Assembly (NCBI GenBank): GCA_030737875.1
Contig: CM060926.1
Location: forward strand, 168,353,079 to 168,417,078
Source of the DNA: Allium sativum
Lineage: Eukaryota > Streptophyta > Magnoliopsida > Asparagales > Amaryllidaceae
Reading direction: 5' to 3'
DNA: 64,000 nt
A program made the position numbers and the translations under genes. The number at the start of each line of letters is the position of its first letter. Positions within the stretch are counted from its first letter, which is position 1. Positions 33,237 through 45,035 of the stretch are shown here, one piece after another. The notes under the pieces are model-generated. The model ran no database searches. It worked only from the letters and a program-made list of their open reading frames with translations, and was not told the DNA's origin.

Positions 33237-34020
33237 AGGAATCTACTTGACAAATATTGGCCGAAAAAAAGCATCACATACTAGTTTAGCCAACCTTTTA
33301 CAAATAACATTTATCATTATTAGCCAAACTTTCAAAAAAAATTGATCACAAGTAAAAAAGACTGAAGAGAAATAAAAAGGACCTTGAATTTTTGGAAATT
33401 TTTTTCTAGTTCGCTGTCCATACCATTTTCACAGCAAAATCACTGTTCTTCACCAAAAACATCGCACACCAACGCTTGCTGTACACAAACAAATAACAAG
33501 TTACTATTTTTCTTTGAATCGCCAATGGACAATAGTCCTATCTTAACCTAGTCTTCTGAAGTTCCCAGAAATCATGCAACACACTAAAATTTCGTATACT
33601 GAAAAACGATTGAGGAGAAAATTTCTAGATAAGATTTGTTTTAACAAAAAAATACAACGGTCCAGTGCAACCAATATACCAACAGATAAATAACATATTA
33701 TATAAGTATCACTAAAAGGATGCTCCACCAACAAATACTCTCGAATTGGATAGTATAATTATTTGTATCCGCGTACGAAAATCATTTTCGAATATCAAAT
33801 ATTTGCATCCGCGAATACGGATGAACATCGAATAATTATCTTATCCACCAATGGCCGATGAATCAAGAAACGTAAAAGGAAATTTTTTTTGCTTAATGTA
33901 AACTTTTTCAGTCCCATTTATTGAAGTGTTAAAAATAAAATTAAAATGACGATAATATATAGTTTTGAACAATTATTGTCTTTACTACATATAATAGAAA
34001 CTTCAAAGTTAATAAAATAG
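33237..34020. other. Intergenic sequence, possible DNA-transposon remnant
   Basis: No gene seen. Around 33770-33830 are palindromic units with TATCCGCG/CGCGGATA-like and ATTTGCATCCGCGAATACGG patterns. Related GGATATGGATGTGGATG text occurs at 34800-34820, on the other side of the solo LTR, suggesting one small DNA element split by that insertion. Confidence 0.35.
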
Positions 34021-34662
34021 TGTTAGAATTTGTGATACAATATTTCCATTTGCTGAAGATTAGAAGATATTATTGATTATGGTGATAGAATATTTCCAAT
34101 TAGAGAAGATTTGGGAATATAATATTTCCAATTTGCAGAAGATTTGGAAGATATCAGACATTTATTGCTCTTTTATTTGTAAAAGGGATAGACAATAAAT
34201 TACCTACATAAGTGGAAGGATTTGAAAAATGTTTCTTTTTTGGATAACGAAGTAAGGAATTAATTTACTAATTGGTGGGTTAAATAAGGAAGCCTATCAG
34301 GAGAATTGGAGAATTAATTAGGCATTGATTTATATCATAAATCAATTACTTCAACCCCAAGCATTAATCCTTATATAAGGATAGGGATTAGGTGAATGTA
34401 TCATCATCTAAAAAATGTGAGGTGTGTTATCTCTAAAAGTTCTTCTTCTTCCCTACTATCAGTCTTGTAAATTTTCTTATTGAGAAAAGTAATAAAATCT
34501 CCTCTTCCCAGGTGGACGTACACTAACAAGACGTTAGTAGAACCACTATAAACCTCTTGTGTTATTTCTTTTATTGCTAGATCTGTGATTGTTTTGCTGG
34601 TGACTATATTTGTTTGTTTTGCCTCACCATCAATCCGTTCCTATCCTTTTTTTTCCGCAACA
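34021..34662 (+). mobile_element. Solo LTR of copia family A
   Basis: 642 bp, TGTTAGAATTTGTG...TTTCCGCAACA, with CCTTATATAAGG inside. It is clearly the same family as the LTRs at 12996 and 19028. No internal sequence is attached. Flanks AATAG (34016-34020) and AATAA (34663-34667) agree in four of five bases, compatible with a mutated target duplication. Confidence 0.85.
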
Positions 34663-35276
34663 AATAATAAATAATCTCTTTCAACATGCTAAAACACATA
34701 ATTTAAACTATAATCTTCAAAAAATTGGATGGATGATTCTTGAATGTGGATGTCTTCGTACCCGCCTCTATTTTTTTCGAATATTGAATATTCATTTGAT
34801 TCATGGATATGGATGTGGATGAATTTCAAATTTTCCAAGTATCCATTGACAATCCAAAAAAGGGTTACCATGATATGCTACGTTTATATTTGACAATTAA
34901 AACAGTTGAATTTGATTAGACTTTTATTTTGCTAGGTACAGTAAACATTTACAAATTTATAAAAGCAACCACGTACAACAAAAATATATGAATATGTATC
35001 CAGTCGGGAAATTACGCATTTTCAGGATTACCACATGAGTAGCAACTACATAATTAAATGGCATATAAAAAACGCAAGGGAAAGCAATAGGTGCCAAGAA
35101 ACTAAAAGCAGTTATCAACAATAGCTTCTCGTCAGATTTTATCACTGGTAACATGAGATGGAAACTTTTACAATGTTATTATCGTAGAACGATTTCTGCA
35201 CCTTATTTTAGTAGCCAAAGGATCATATTGTAAGGGGTGATCAATCCCTTTCAGCGAAAAAACCTCAATAGGATCT
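34663..35276. other. Intergenic sequence, no gene
   Basis: Contains the second part of the GGATATGGATGTGG-type remnant (34735-34865) and then unremarkable AT-rich sequence up to the LTR of copia D. Confidence 0.45.
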
Positions 35277-35868
35277 TGCAATGATGTGATAGAACAAACA
35301 ACTTGAAATGAAATCAATCTCAGATCACAGAAGAAAAATAAAGGCAACAGAGAACACATAAATTTATAGTGGTTCTACTATCGCGAGATAGTGTACATCC
35401 ACTTCAATAGGGAAGAAATTTTATTAATATTCAAGGGATTACAGAGTTTTTAAAGTAGAGAAAAAAAATGAAGAATACAAATGTTCTCCCATATCATCTC
35501 ATAACATCCTCTATATCTTTCTTTATATAGAGAAAAACGTTTCTTGGGGATGATTTAATTTGATTTATGTAAATAAATCAAATCATGGAAGGCTAATATT
35601 CTCATTAATTTGATTGTCATATGATTGATTGATAACTTTCTATTTTCTCCATCAATCAATCTCTTTTCCAATTTTAATTTCTTTCCGTTTCTTTTCCATG
35701 AAACATGGCAACAAATTAGATGGCGAATATCTCCAATATCCCCTATTCATTAATATTCCTTTCATTTCTTTCCGTTCATTTCTTGCACAAAACGGGTAAT
35801 GAAATTACCACGAATATCTCCAAAATTTTTATTGATATTTGGAAATATTGTATCACCAAATTCCAATA
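35277..35868 (-). mobile_element. 3' LTR of copia D
   Basis: In minus orientation it starts TATTGGAATTTGGTGATACAA, aligned with TGTTAGAATTTGTGATACAA of family A, so the first G has mutated to A. It contains CTATATAAAGAAAG (about 35520) and the leader GAACCACTATAAATTTATG. The end near 35277 (TCACATCATTGCA) is placed by the CA terminus and the loss of similarity to family A; it is approximate by a few tens of bases. Confidence 0.65.
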
Positions 35869-35880
35869 ATTTCCACCTTG
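35869..35880 (-). promoter_or_regulatory. Polypurine tract of copia D
   Basis: The minus strand reads ATCAAGGTGGAAAT directly before the LTR start, the same tract as in copia A (AAGGTGGAGAT). Confidence 0.8.
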
Positions 35881-36133
35881 ATATAATATCTCATGCAACC
35901 TAGAGACTCCAATGTGAATGCTTCCCGATGAGTTCCTGCAAAAGCCACTCCTCATTGCACTTTGTCAACGAACTCCGGCAAGGCCACCGCCCACCAACAA
36001 AGTGTTGGAAGCATTCAAAAAACAAGGTAGACATTGTGCAACCAACCCCTATCTCTTCATACAAGAAGAATACCACATCTTCTCTTGACTTCAACTAAGT
36101 CATTCTCTTCCCCATTGTGCCACCATGTGACAC

Positions 36134-39100
36134 CTAGCACTTCACCAAGTGAATCAAGTTCGAGCAATGCTCGAACTTAGTAGCAGGTAATGCCTTCATA
36201 AACATGTCTGCTGCATTTTCATTTGTGCGAATCTTCTGAAGACGAACTAACTTCTCCTCGTTCATAGAGATAAGGAAAGACTCTCTTACCTCTATATGCT
36301 TTGTTCTAGAACTGAAAGATAGGTTTTCAGCTAAATGAATTGCACTTTGACTATCACAATTTACCAAACAAGCATCTTGCATGAAGCCCAAATCACACAA
36401 TAACTTCATAAAGTGCCTCCTTATCTGCCTCAACTGCAGCTATCAACTCTGCCTCTGTAGTAGACAAAACAACAATAGTCTCCAACCTCGCTCTCCAACT
36501 AACAGTTGTTCCTCCAAGTGTGAACACATAGCCTGAGGTTGACTTCCTTCTATCTCTATCACCGGCATAGTCTGAATCACAGAATATATCCAATCAAGTT
36601 GAAACCCTTATTACTGCAGCAAAAAACAAGCCCATAATATGATGTTCCTCCAAGATATCTAAAAATGTACTTCACTGCCTCCCAATGCGATTTTCCCGGA
36701 TTTGTCGTATATCTACTAACTAATCCAACAGCTTGAGCAATGTCAAGTCTAGTGCACACCATAGCATACATCAAGCTACCTACTGCACTGACATAAGGCA
36801 CCTTCTTCATATAGGCCTTGTCCTTTTCGGAGATAGGAGAGCCCTAATTAGAAAGTTGTATATGCAAACGCATGTGTGTACTGATAGCCTTTGCACCATC
36901 CATGCTAAACCGAGCAAGCACCTTTTGAATATATTCCTTTTGAGTAAGTCTCAAAAGTCCAAGCTTTCTATCTCTTTGGATTTCCATCCCCAAAATTTTC
37001 TTTGCTTCTCCAAGGTCTTTCATATCGAATTCCGCTTTTAATTTCAACTTCAACGCATCAATTTTAGCTTTATCCTTGGAAGCAATCAACATATCAACCA
37101 CATACAAAAGTAAACACACCCAATTATTATTGTTTAAATGCTTAAAATAAACACATGCATCTTTAGTACTATGATTAAAACCATGTGAAAGTAAAAAAGA
37201 ATCAAACCTTTTGTACCATTGTCTAGGCGACTGTTTTAGACCATAAAGAGATTTCTTCAACATGCATATCCAATCTGACTTTCCATCTACAATAAATCCT
37301 TCTGGCTGCTTCATGTAAATGGTTTCCTCCAAGTCACCATGCAAGAAAGAGGTCTTCACATCTCAAAATCGTAAGCGGCAATTATTGCAAGTAGGATTTG
37401 AATTGAAGTTTGTCTAACAACCAGAGCAAATATTTCATCATACTCTAACCCCTTTCTTTGTGAAAACCCTTTGCCTACTAATCTTGCCTTGTATCTACCA
37501 TCATCTTTTACCTTGAACACCCACTTGCAACGTATGTCTCGGCTTCCTTGAGGTAGTGGTACCAAATTCCAAGTCTCGTTATTTTGCAAAAACTGTATCT
37601 CCTCTTCCATAGCGCAATTCCACTTCGAGTTGTCACTCGACTTCATGGTTCTTCAAGGCTTAATGGTCGTCAACAAGGGCGTTCTAGTGCGTTGTAGATT
37701 CATCATGAATTACATGTAAAGCATATTCAAACTGATCATCAAGGCTCAAATTTTCATACTGCCAATCTCCACATCTAATTGGAGCTCTCTTTGGTCTCTG
37801 GCTAACCTGAGTGACTATATCGCCCGACTCTCCTTGAGCTCCACCTTGAGCTGAATCATCTCTAGCTTCATGACCATCACCATCAGTACTAGAGGAAATC
37901 TGTGGACTATCATGTGATGTATCATCAACTGCTCTGTCACTATTATCAATGGTGATAGTTCTACTTCAGGTTTGAAAAATGGGAATCTCGGTCTTTTCAG
38001 GCTTCTCATCAACTGAGTTCGAACCTTCTGATAAACCTTCCAAAGGTTTGAACATTGCTGACTCATCAAAAGTCACATCAAAAGTCACATGTCTAGAATG
38101 TATAACTTTCTTCGTAATTGGATTCCAAATTCTATATCCTTTTATGCCATCTGTATGACCAAGAAAAACATATTTGGAGTCCCTAGGCTCCAACTTGTCA
38201 TGTCCTATTTGTGAACATAAAATGGACATCAAAATATACGAAAATAACTTAATAAAATATTTTTACCACTCCATGCCTCATCTGGAATCTTCCCATCAAT
38301 GGCTGAGCACGGAATTCGATTAATAATATGTGCTACAGTCGAAATAGCTTCAGCCCAAAAACCCTTAGACATACCCGCAGTCAATATCAAGCAGCGGGCC
38401 TTTTCAAGTAGAGTCCTATTCATTCTCTCAGCAACCCCATTGTATTGCGGATCACCAGGTGTAGTAAAATATCTTCTAATACCACGCTGTCTATAGTAGT
38501 CGAGGAACTCTTTGGAGACATATTTGCCTCCATTATCGGATCTAAGAATCTTCAATTTCTTTCCTGTTTGGTTTTCAACAAGAGCTAACCAAACCTTAAA
38601 CTTCTCAAATACTTCCGACCTAGCTTTCATTACATACACCCAAAACATTGAGCGAGTAGTCATCAATGAAGGAAACAAAAAAATATGCTCTACCAATAGA
38701 AGTTCTAGAGTAGGGCCCCCAAACATCTGAATGCACATAATCAAGTACCCTCTTAGAAGTATGCATGCCATCACCAAAAGAAACTCTGGTTTTCTTTGCC
38801 AATACACACTCCTTGCAAAAGCCCAACTTGTTGAAGATTTCTCCCTTGATCTTTTTCTTCTTACGAAGCAACTCTAAGTTCCTCTCCGAAGTATGACCTA
38901 ATCCCATATGCCAAATCATGGTAGATCCAAACTTTTAGAACTATTGACTCCAACACATAATTCTCCATGAACAGTGGTACCCATTAGCAAATACAGATTT
39001 TGCACCATAACACCGTTCATCAATACAAGTGCCTCTCTAGACACTCTCAAACCATCTTTGACAATGGTTATCTTGCATTCTAATGATGCCAATTGGCCTA

Positions 39101-40250
39101 ATAATATCAAAGACTTCCGAAGACCTGGGACATAGCAAACATTTGAAAGTGTGTGAACAATCCCATCATACATGCGAATGCGAATTGAACCAACTCCCAT
39201 AGACTTGTATGTAGCATCGTTTCCCATAAGGAAAGAACTTCCATCTTTGGCATCGAAGGAAGAAAATTAATCCTTTTTAGGAGTCATGTGAAATGATGCT
39301 CCAGAATCTAGAATCCAATGGTCTACAACATCTGATACAACCGTTGTCAACAAATCGCTACAGCTTTTCTTCATCGCAATAGATGAAAAATCATCAGTCT
39401 TCTTCTCCAAATTCGGATAGCCTCTTCTCCAATGGCCTGGTTTCTTACAGTTATAGCACTTTCCATCTTTAGACTTACTCCGCGAATTAGGTTTCCTAGA
39501 ATTGGAACGCCCTCTATTATTCTTCACTTTCTTCTCTGCTCTTCCTCTCTCAACAAATAAGCCTGAACTACTACTTCCTCCACCACTATCACCAACACCA
39601 AACTCTTTTATATGATCTCTCAAGTCTTCACTGAGCAAACCTGTCTTTATATCATCTAATTTCAATGTGTCTCTACCATAGATAAGGCTGTTAGCGAAAC
39701 TAATGTATCACTCTGGAAGCGAACACAACAGAACCATTGCTTTTTGTTCTTCATCGATTTTCAACTCAACAGACTTCATCTTCATCAACAGGTCATCAAA
39801 CACACTTAGGTGTGTCTTAATTGAAGAACCTTCCTTTATCTTGTAAGTGAAGAAAGTCTTTAATAGGATCGGACGGTTAGTTAGGGATCTCTTCATGTAG
39901 AGGTCCTCCAACTTCTTCCAAATGCCTCTAGTTGTTGCCTCCTTACTGATTTTAGAAATTACATTCTTTCCCATGGCAAGCTGAAGAGTACTAAAGATTT
40001 ATTCTTCCATCTCTTCTAATTCCACTAATGAAATATCAGCAGGCAATGTCTATGTATCAAATACTACTCGATGAATGAAATTTCTACTCAAAACTGCTTT
40101 CATCATCCACTGCCACTTTTCAAAATCTCCTTCACCATTCCACTTCTCTATCATCAACTGTGATCCTGATGCCACATAGGAGCCTCTGACATATGGAGCA
40201 ACTACTGGCACTGACGTATTATTTGTATTGTTTTCATCTCCTCCTGCCAT
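36134..40250 (-). pseudogene. Copia D Gag-Pol polyprotein, broken by stops and frameshifts
   Basis: Gag opens MAGGDENNTNNTSVPVVAPY at 40250 and includes WNGEGDFEKWQWMMKAVL. A zinc knuckle near 39460 reads CYNCKKPGHWRRGY, where the last Cys of CX2CX4HX4C has become Tyr. Protease near 39300 has WILDSGASFHMT. The pre-integrase zone (38919) has HMGLGHTSERNL. Integrase (38800-38230) has LRSDNGGKYVSKEFL and NGVAERMNRTLLEKAR. Reverse transcriptase (37646-36600) has WVFKVK, then LHGDLEETIYMKQPEGF and SLYGLKQSPRQWYKRF; its active-site box reads YVVD instead of YVDD (Asp to Val, codon 37098-37096). RNase H (36593-36134) has SDYAGDRDRRKSTSGYVF and ends HLVKC. At least eight frame changes or stops separate these blocks, so no functional polyprotein is made. 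Domain style suggests the Tnt1/Tork side of the copia tree; that is inference. Confidence 0.85.
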
Positions 40251-40255
40251 TCTAC

Positions 40256-40532
40256 TGTAACGACCTGCATTCTACGTATCGAAGGAACATAGAATATTTA
40301 TTTCTTTTTCATATGAAGTCGTATAGTTGTGTAACTTTGGGGAACAACTATTGGGGCCATTTCCCATGCTCACGATTTTTTCCGATTTTTAAAGGACCGT
40401 TTTGCCCTTGACATATCTTTTTTTGCCCATAACTTTTGATTGGTAAGGAGTTTTGACCTGAGACCACTTCTATTGGATTCGGATGGTGGTTTATCTTTCC
40501 GTAGGGTGGTCATATTAGCGAAACGGACTTAC
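40256..40532 (+). mobile_element. 5' LTR of gypsy element C, first part
   Basis: It starts TGTAACGACCTGC directly after TCTAC (40251-40255, the likely target duplication) in the leader of copia D. It runs 277 bp until element B is inserted after CTTAC. The sequence continues seamlessly at 58310 (CGTTTGGGAGG), the other side of B. Confidence 0.8.
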
Positions 40533-42959
40533 TGTAACACCCCACCTCCGCTAGGGTTACCATAAAGGGAATGCACTAGTTTTGGAGGAGCGTTATCGAG
40601 GTAAACAAACACAGAAATATTACAAGACTGAACATAGATAAAACAGCGGAAGAATCAAAAGATAAATTTCATTACTTTCAAAAAGAGTCAAAGCCTTTTA
40701 TATCCAAAGTACCAAATAGCCAAAGTCATTATTTTCCATTACAACAAATTCTGTCTTGCATAAATAAAGAAGCATAATCTTAAAACAACAAAAGTAGCTT
40801 AGTTCCCCAAAGGTAGCAGAAATGCAGCCATAGCATAGCTCAAGATCCAACCGTACATGAGCTGAACCGAAAGCAAGCAAAATCCAATCTAAGTGCTAGA
40901 GGCTCCTCCTTGAGAACCTGAGGGGGGAAACAGAAGAAAAAGAGGCAAAAGAATATGGGTCAGTCATAAAGACTGGTAAGTCCTAGTGACTTTCAGCATA
41001 AAAATAGGTAAAGGTAACGCGACATGTATAAACTGAAAGTAAACATAAGGATGCTGTCAAGATTGGCAACATGGACTAAGATAGCATGATAATTCAAGTG
41101 TAATCAAGTATAGCATCACATATTCAAGGTTCGCTTCACCAACCGTACTAAAATCCCAAACCCATGTCTTATACTAATCATGAAATAATACCTTGGCCCA
41201 ATATCATGAAACGACCTATTACTAGGTCCAACGGAACGATCCACTAATCGATCGGCTTCCTACAAGTTCTAGCTCGTCATGTGTCTGTGTCATACGGCCC
41301 TATCACGAATGTAGTAACCTGTGATAGGTCCACCATAGGGTGTATCAAGCCCAATGGTGCCAACCATCGACACGAATCAAGCATGCACAGATAAACCTAC
41401 CGGTGCCCAATGCCTGCTTTTTCAACTCCAGACCACGTGCATGACCATAGCCCGCCCGAACTTACACTGGCACACCAACACAGCCGTCGTTCTGGTCGCT
41501 TACAATCAGCCCGGTAATCGTGCCCCACCCTGCCTAGTTCCAAGGTACCATGATACATCTAGTGGGTTACTGCTGAAATGGACCGCGTAACTAGGGTTTT
41601 CGTCCAATAGGTTAAGTGTTGTCATTTAAATTCGTGACTTAAGCCTTATCAGTCTAGCATGTCAAGTTGGTTAAGTGTTGTCATTCAAGTTCATGACTTA
41701 ACCCGCCTATGAATCATGCATCAAGTTGGTTAAGTGTTGTCTTTCATGTTCATGACTTAACCCTATTATGTGGCATTAATTCATTAATGCACCTCCAACC
41801 TCTCACATCAGGCCTGTTGTTGTGGTCACTGGATATGCCGGGTGGTTCCGGGCAGAATTACACCACAACTCAGTCTGACCTCGGGTTTCAAGCGCGATAT
41901 GACCAACTACCCATATTGGATCCTATTGTTTGCAGTAACTGGATTTCCCGGGCGGTTCCGGGCAGAGTTACACTACAAACTCAACCTAACCTCGAGTTGG
42001 CCATTTTCAAGTTCATTCTAGTGTCATGCCTATGTTCAAGTTTCATGCCAAGTTCGTGTCAGGTTTCATGGCGAGTTTCATGCCAAGTTTCCTATAATTA
42101 CCAATTTTTCCCAACGTTACCCCGTCTAAATATTAGGCTAACAATCTTAGCCTAATTTTCTGTCCGCTTGATTTTTGACATATAATATTAGGATAAAACA
42201 TAGCCTAATTTAACGTACACAAAATCTGCATAAAGAAATTCATTAACATAAACATGACATAGGTGTAAACTTGGCATTCTCGGAATAGTCAATATGAACA
42301 TCATAGGTGTGTACTTGCAAAATAATCAACATGAATATCATAGGTGTGTTCTTACAACGTAGACTAAATCAACATACATATATGTGAATTTGCAACATAG
42401 ACTAAATCAATTTACATATATGTGAACTTGAAATATGACATAGGTTTAACATATACACATAAACATGTAGATCTAACATTTGGTCACATATTTTTTATGA
42501 TTTTACAACCTAAAACTTGCATAACATGATGAACTACACAACTTATCATAACAGGTTATACTCCAATATACATATGAATAGACTTATTCATTAATTCCCA
42601 ATTCAACATGATAATAAAATAGAATATCATTCAATTTCATATATAACATAATAAACATTGTTCTATTATCAATTTATTTCCAAGGCATAACAAAACTGAA
42701 TAAATTGTGTAAAACATCGCAGGCATATAGATCTGATAACATTATGAACATGAAAAGATTTGAATAATAATCTAGGTTCAAGAACATGGATAGATCTAAC
42801 TTAAATAGAAAATTCCCCAAAATCAAGATCCAAGGACAAATAAAGAAAATATGTCTGAATAGAAAATCAAGCTTAGACCCAATTTCATAGTCATAATCCT
42901 AGGCAATAACCTCATGGTCATGAATCATAGGTGATTAGCCACAATTGTCCTTGTCATTG

Positions 42960-43210
42960 TCATAGGCAATAGTCTTATGTTCACAGTCATAGGCATAGGC
43001 ATAGTCTTATGTTCACAGTCATAGGCATTGGCATAGTCTTATGTTCACACTCATAGGCATAGGCATAGGCATAGGTATAGTCTTATGTTCACCGTTATAG
43101 TCTTAGGCCATTAACAATAGTTTCAACGTCATAGGCATAGGCATAGGTATAGTCTTATGTTCACCGTTATAGTCTTAGGCCATTAACAATAGTTTCAACG
43201 TCATAGGCAT
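42960..43210. repeat. CATAGGCATAG array in LTR B copy 1
   Basis: Irregular repeats of CATAGGCATAG with TAGTCTTATGTTCAC, including an exact-looking duplication of about 80 bp (43060-43130 and 43135-43205). The equivalent array in copy 2 (57250-57425) is shorter and rearranged. Confidence 0.8.
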
Positions 43211-43656
43211 AATAATGTTATAGACATGAAAGAGTCTGATTTACAACATGAATAGGTTAAAACTGATTTCATAACAATATTCCCAAAATTCAAGATCCAT
43301 GATGAACAAAAATAGATATGAATCATACGTAGATCCAATTCCAATTCATAACATGTCAATGTTAAGTTTATAGTTTTTATCTAAAAGTAACCAGAACTTA
43401 CAGATTGTGGTCTAAGAAATTTAGATGCAGAAGTCAAGTCTAGAAATTTATCGTTGAATTGTTAAATCGTTGAATCTTGCTTTGATTGTAGAAGCAAATC
43501 CCCAATATGAAATTCCTAGCCACAGTCTTCAAGAAATAATCTTCGCGTTTTAATTTAATTTAATTTAGAGGAAGAAGAAGAAGAAGCCATGTCTATCAAG
43601 AATTTGTGTAGCATAAGGTTAGAAAAGAATGGTGTAAAGAGAATGAGGCTAGGTGG

Positions 43657-43668
43657 CTATTTATATAG
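43657..43668 (-). promoter_or_regulatory. Probable TATA box of LTR B copy 1
   Basis: The minus strand reads CTATATAAATAG. In copy 2 the aligned site (57870-57881) reads CTACGTAAACAG, so that LTR has lost its TATA motif by three substitutions. Confidence 0.6.
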
Positions 43669-43861
43669 GATTAGGCGGATGAATCTGGTCACGAAACGAG
43701 TTTAAATACATCAGAATGCATCAGGTTCAAAAACTGGGTTCGGGAGGCAGGTCGACTCCCAGGTCGACATTATGGTCGACCTGGTTCCTGGGAGGTCGAC
43801 ACTATGGTCGAACCCCAGGTCGACCTCATCCTGGGCGGGAAATTTCCCGCCCAGCTTGTTC

Positions 43862-44083
43862 GGGAGGCAGCTTCATCCTAACGCCTACGCAGCTCTATAC
43901 ACTCTATATATCGCATACGCGGAGATCTTGCATACCGAGCTCACATTTAAAGATTTAACATTCTTTTATCTTTTCAAGCATCGCTCCTCGGCAACCCCAA
44001 ATTTCTCTTTCTTCGAATCGGTGGCGAATAGGAAGGTTCTGTATGACGGATACAACAATATAGGGGATCCCAAGTCTGAGTAG
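43862..44083 (+). pseudogene. Antisense ORF of element E, first exon, 5'-truncated
   Basis: The frame reads FGRQLHPNAYAALYTLYIA, YAEILHTELTFKDLTFFYLF and SFFESVANRKVLYDGY, ending at a stop after DPKSE. The QLHPNA...F..FYLFK pattern is that of the 'putative gypsy type transposon' domain (Pfam Transposase_28) known from extra antisense ORFs of Tat elements. The N-terminus is lost at the junction with LTR B. The frame happens to be open into LTR B upstream, but those residues are not part of the gene. Further text to about 44148 (FYIKRQAGCSRRWLKSSK) may belong to the exon, before a possible intron. Confidence 0.65.
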
Positions 44084-44256
44084 TTCTATATAAAGAGGCA
44101 GGCCGGGTGCTCTAGAAGATGGCTTAAATCAAGTAAACTTTAATCTTTTGACTGAATATCTTGCTTGAGAAACCGAAGCATTAACATCCCCCCTTTTTTT
44201 TGTTTTAAGCAGATCACGTCTTTCCCAAGACGGAAGGCTTATTATATAATCATCGA

Positions 44257-44817
44257 TTGTCTATTCTTCTACAAAGCAGATCCGATTTTCTAAGGATCAA
44301 GAAGTGCATCACTGAAGAGAATCTTCATAAGCATCGCCTTCTGTATATAAGATTTGGACTTAGTGCTGGCGGCAAACCCTACAAATACGTGCCCCCAACG
44401 GAGGGAGAGGGAACATCACGGGCAGCAGAAACAGCTAAATTCCGTAAGAGTCCTTCCCCGATAATCATCCAGGACGACGAGGACCTGAACATATATAGAG
44501 GAGATGAGGCCCGTGGTGACAAGTCCAAGAAAATCCCAGTTTCTTCGGGGGGTTTCCCCTCAAGGGTTTCTCTTCCGATCGAACCTGCTGCTCCCGATGA
44601 TTTGACAGAAGAACAGCTATTTAAAGAGCTGAGAAAAATTCCCTTGCCCGATGATGTATACACAGAGGGGTACTTTGAAGGGGAGCCATTTTTCCCTTCT
44701 TCTGAGGAGACCACCGTTCCAATTGGAGGACAAGAAACTACTCAGATGAGCCTGACTTCAGGCCCGGGTCTGTTAGGGGGAATTATATGGGATGCACAAA
44801 TCACACGCACTTCCTGA
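44257..44817 (+). pseudogene. Antisense ORF of element E, middle part
   Basis: An open frame on the plus strand includes EENLHKHRLLYIRFGLSAGG, SPSPIIIQDDEDLNIYRG and LTEEQLFKELRKIPLPDDVY. It is preceded by a strong intron-like acceptor (polyT then TTTTAAGCAG, to 44214) and followed by another (TTTTTTGCAG, to 44878). This suggests that the antisense gene is spliced and that the open frame is only part of an exon. Acidic and proline-rich linker composition. Function unknown. Confidence 0.5.
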
Positions 44818-45035
44818 CCCCACACTTTTATATCGACAGTATCCAAGGTTTTAATATGTTTTTTTCTTTTTTGCAGGAAAGATGTCTTGCAGGCGGTCTT
44901 ATTCTTATCGTTCTCTTCGTGAAGGCACGCCCAGTCTTCATCCGAGTACCGAGCGCTCTCGCGGCCTTTCTCACAAGCCTACTTCTTCGCAACCCCAGTC
45001 TCCATCAAAATCGACTTCTGGGAAGCTTCCCATTA

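Larger units (their letters stand above)
35277..40250 (-). mobile_element. Copia element D, 5' end displaced by the insertion of element C
   Basis: A Ty1-copia element on the minus strand. Its 3' LTR is 35277-35868, the polypurine tract follows at 35869-35880, and the coding region runs from 40250 down to 36134 in the copia order gag, protease, integrase, reverse transcriptase, RNase H. Gypsy element C begins at 40256, 5 bp before the gag ATG, so the 5' LTR of D should lie beyond the right edge of the window. It is the long relative of the deleted copia A: gag, LTR core and 3' untranslated region match. Confidence 0.85.
40533..43861 (-). mobile_element. 3' LTR of element B, missing its first 250-300 bp
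   Basis: It runs from the CTTAC duplication to a breakpoint at about 43861, where similarity to 58050 stops just after the TTTCCCGCC(C/T)AGC palindrome arm. Inside are a CATAGGCATAG array (42990-43210), a GAAGAAGAAG stretch near 43570, a TATA box and the GTCGAC cluster. The open frames 41354-41590 and 41709-42155 have no recognisable product. Confidence 0.85.

Noticed and set aside
41354..42155. Frames in LTR B, one of them repeated at 55651
   Set aside because: Repeated only because the LTR is present twice; frame is not kept in the other copy over its full length and no domain is visible.
44379..44714. Minus-strand frame opposite the antisense ORF
   Set aside because: Shadow of the plus-strand frame; no domain, and it lies downstream of pol without continuity.
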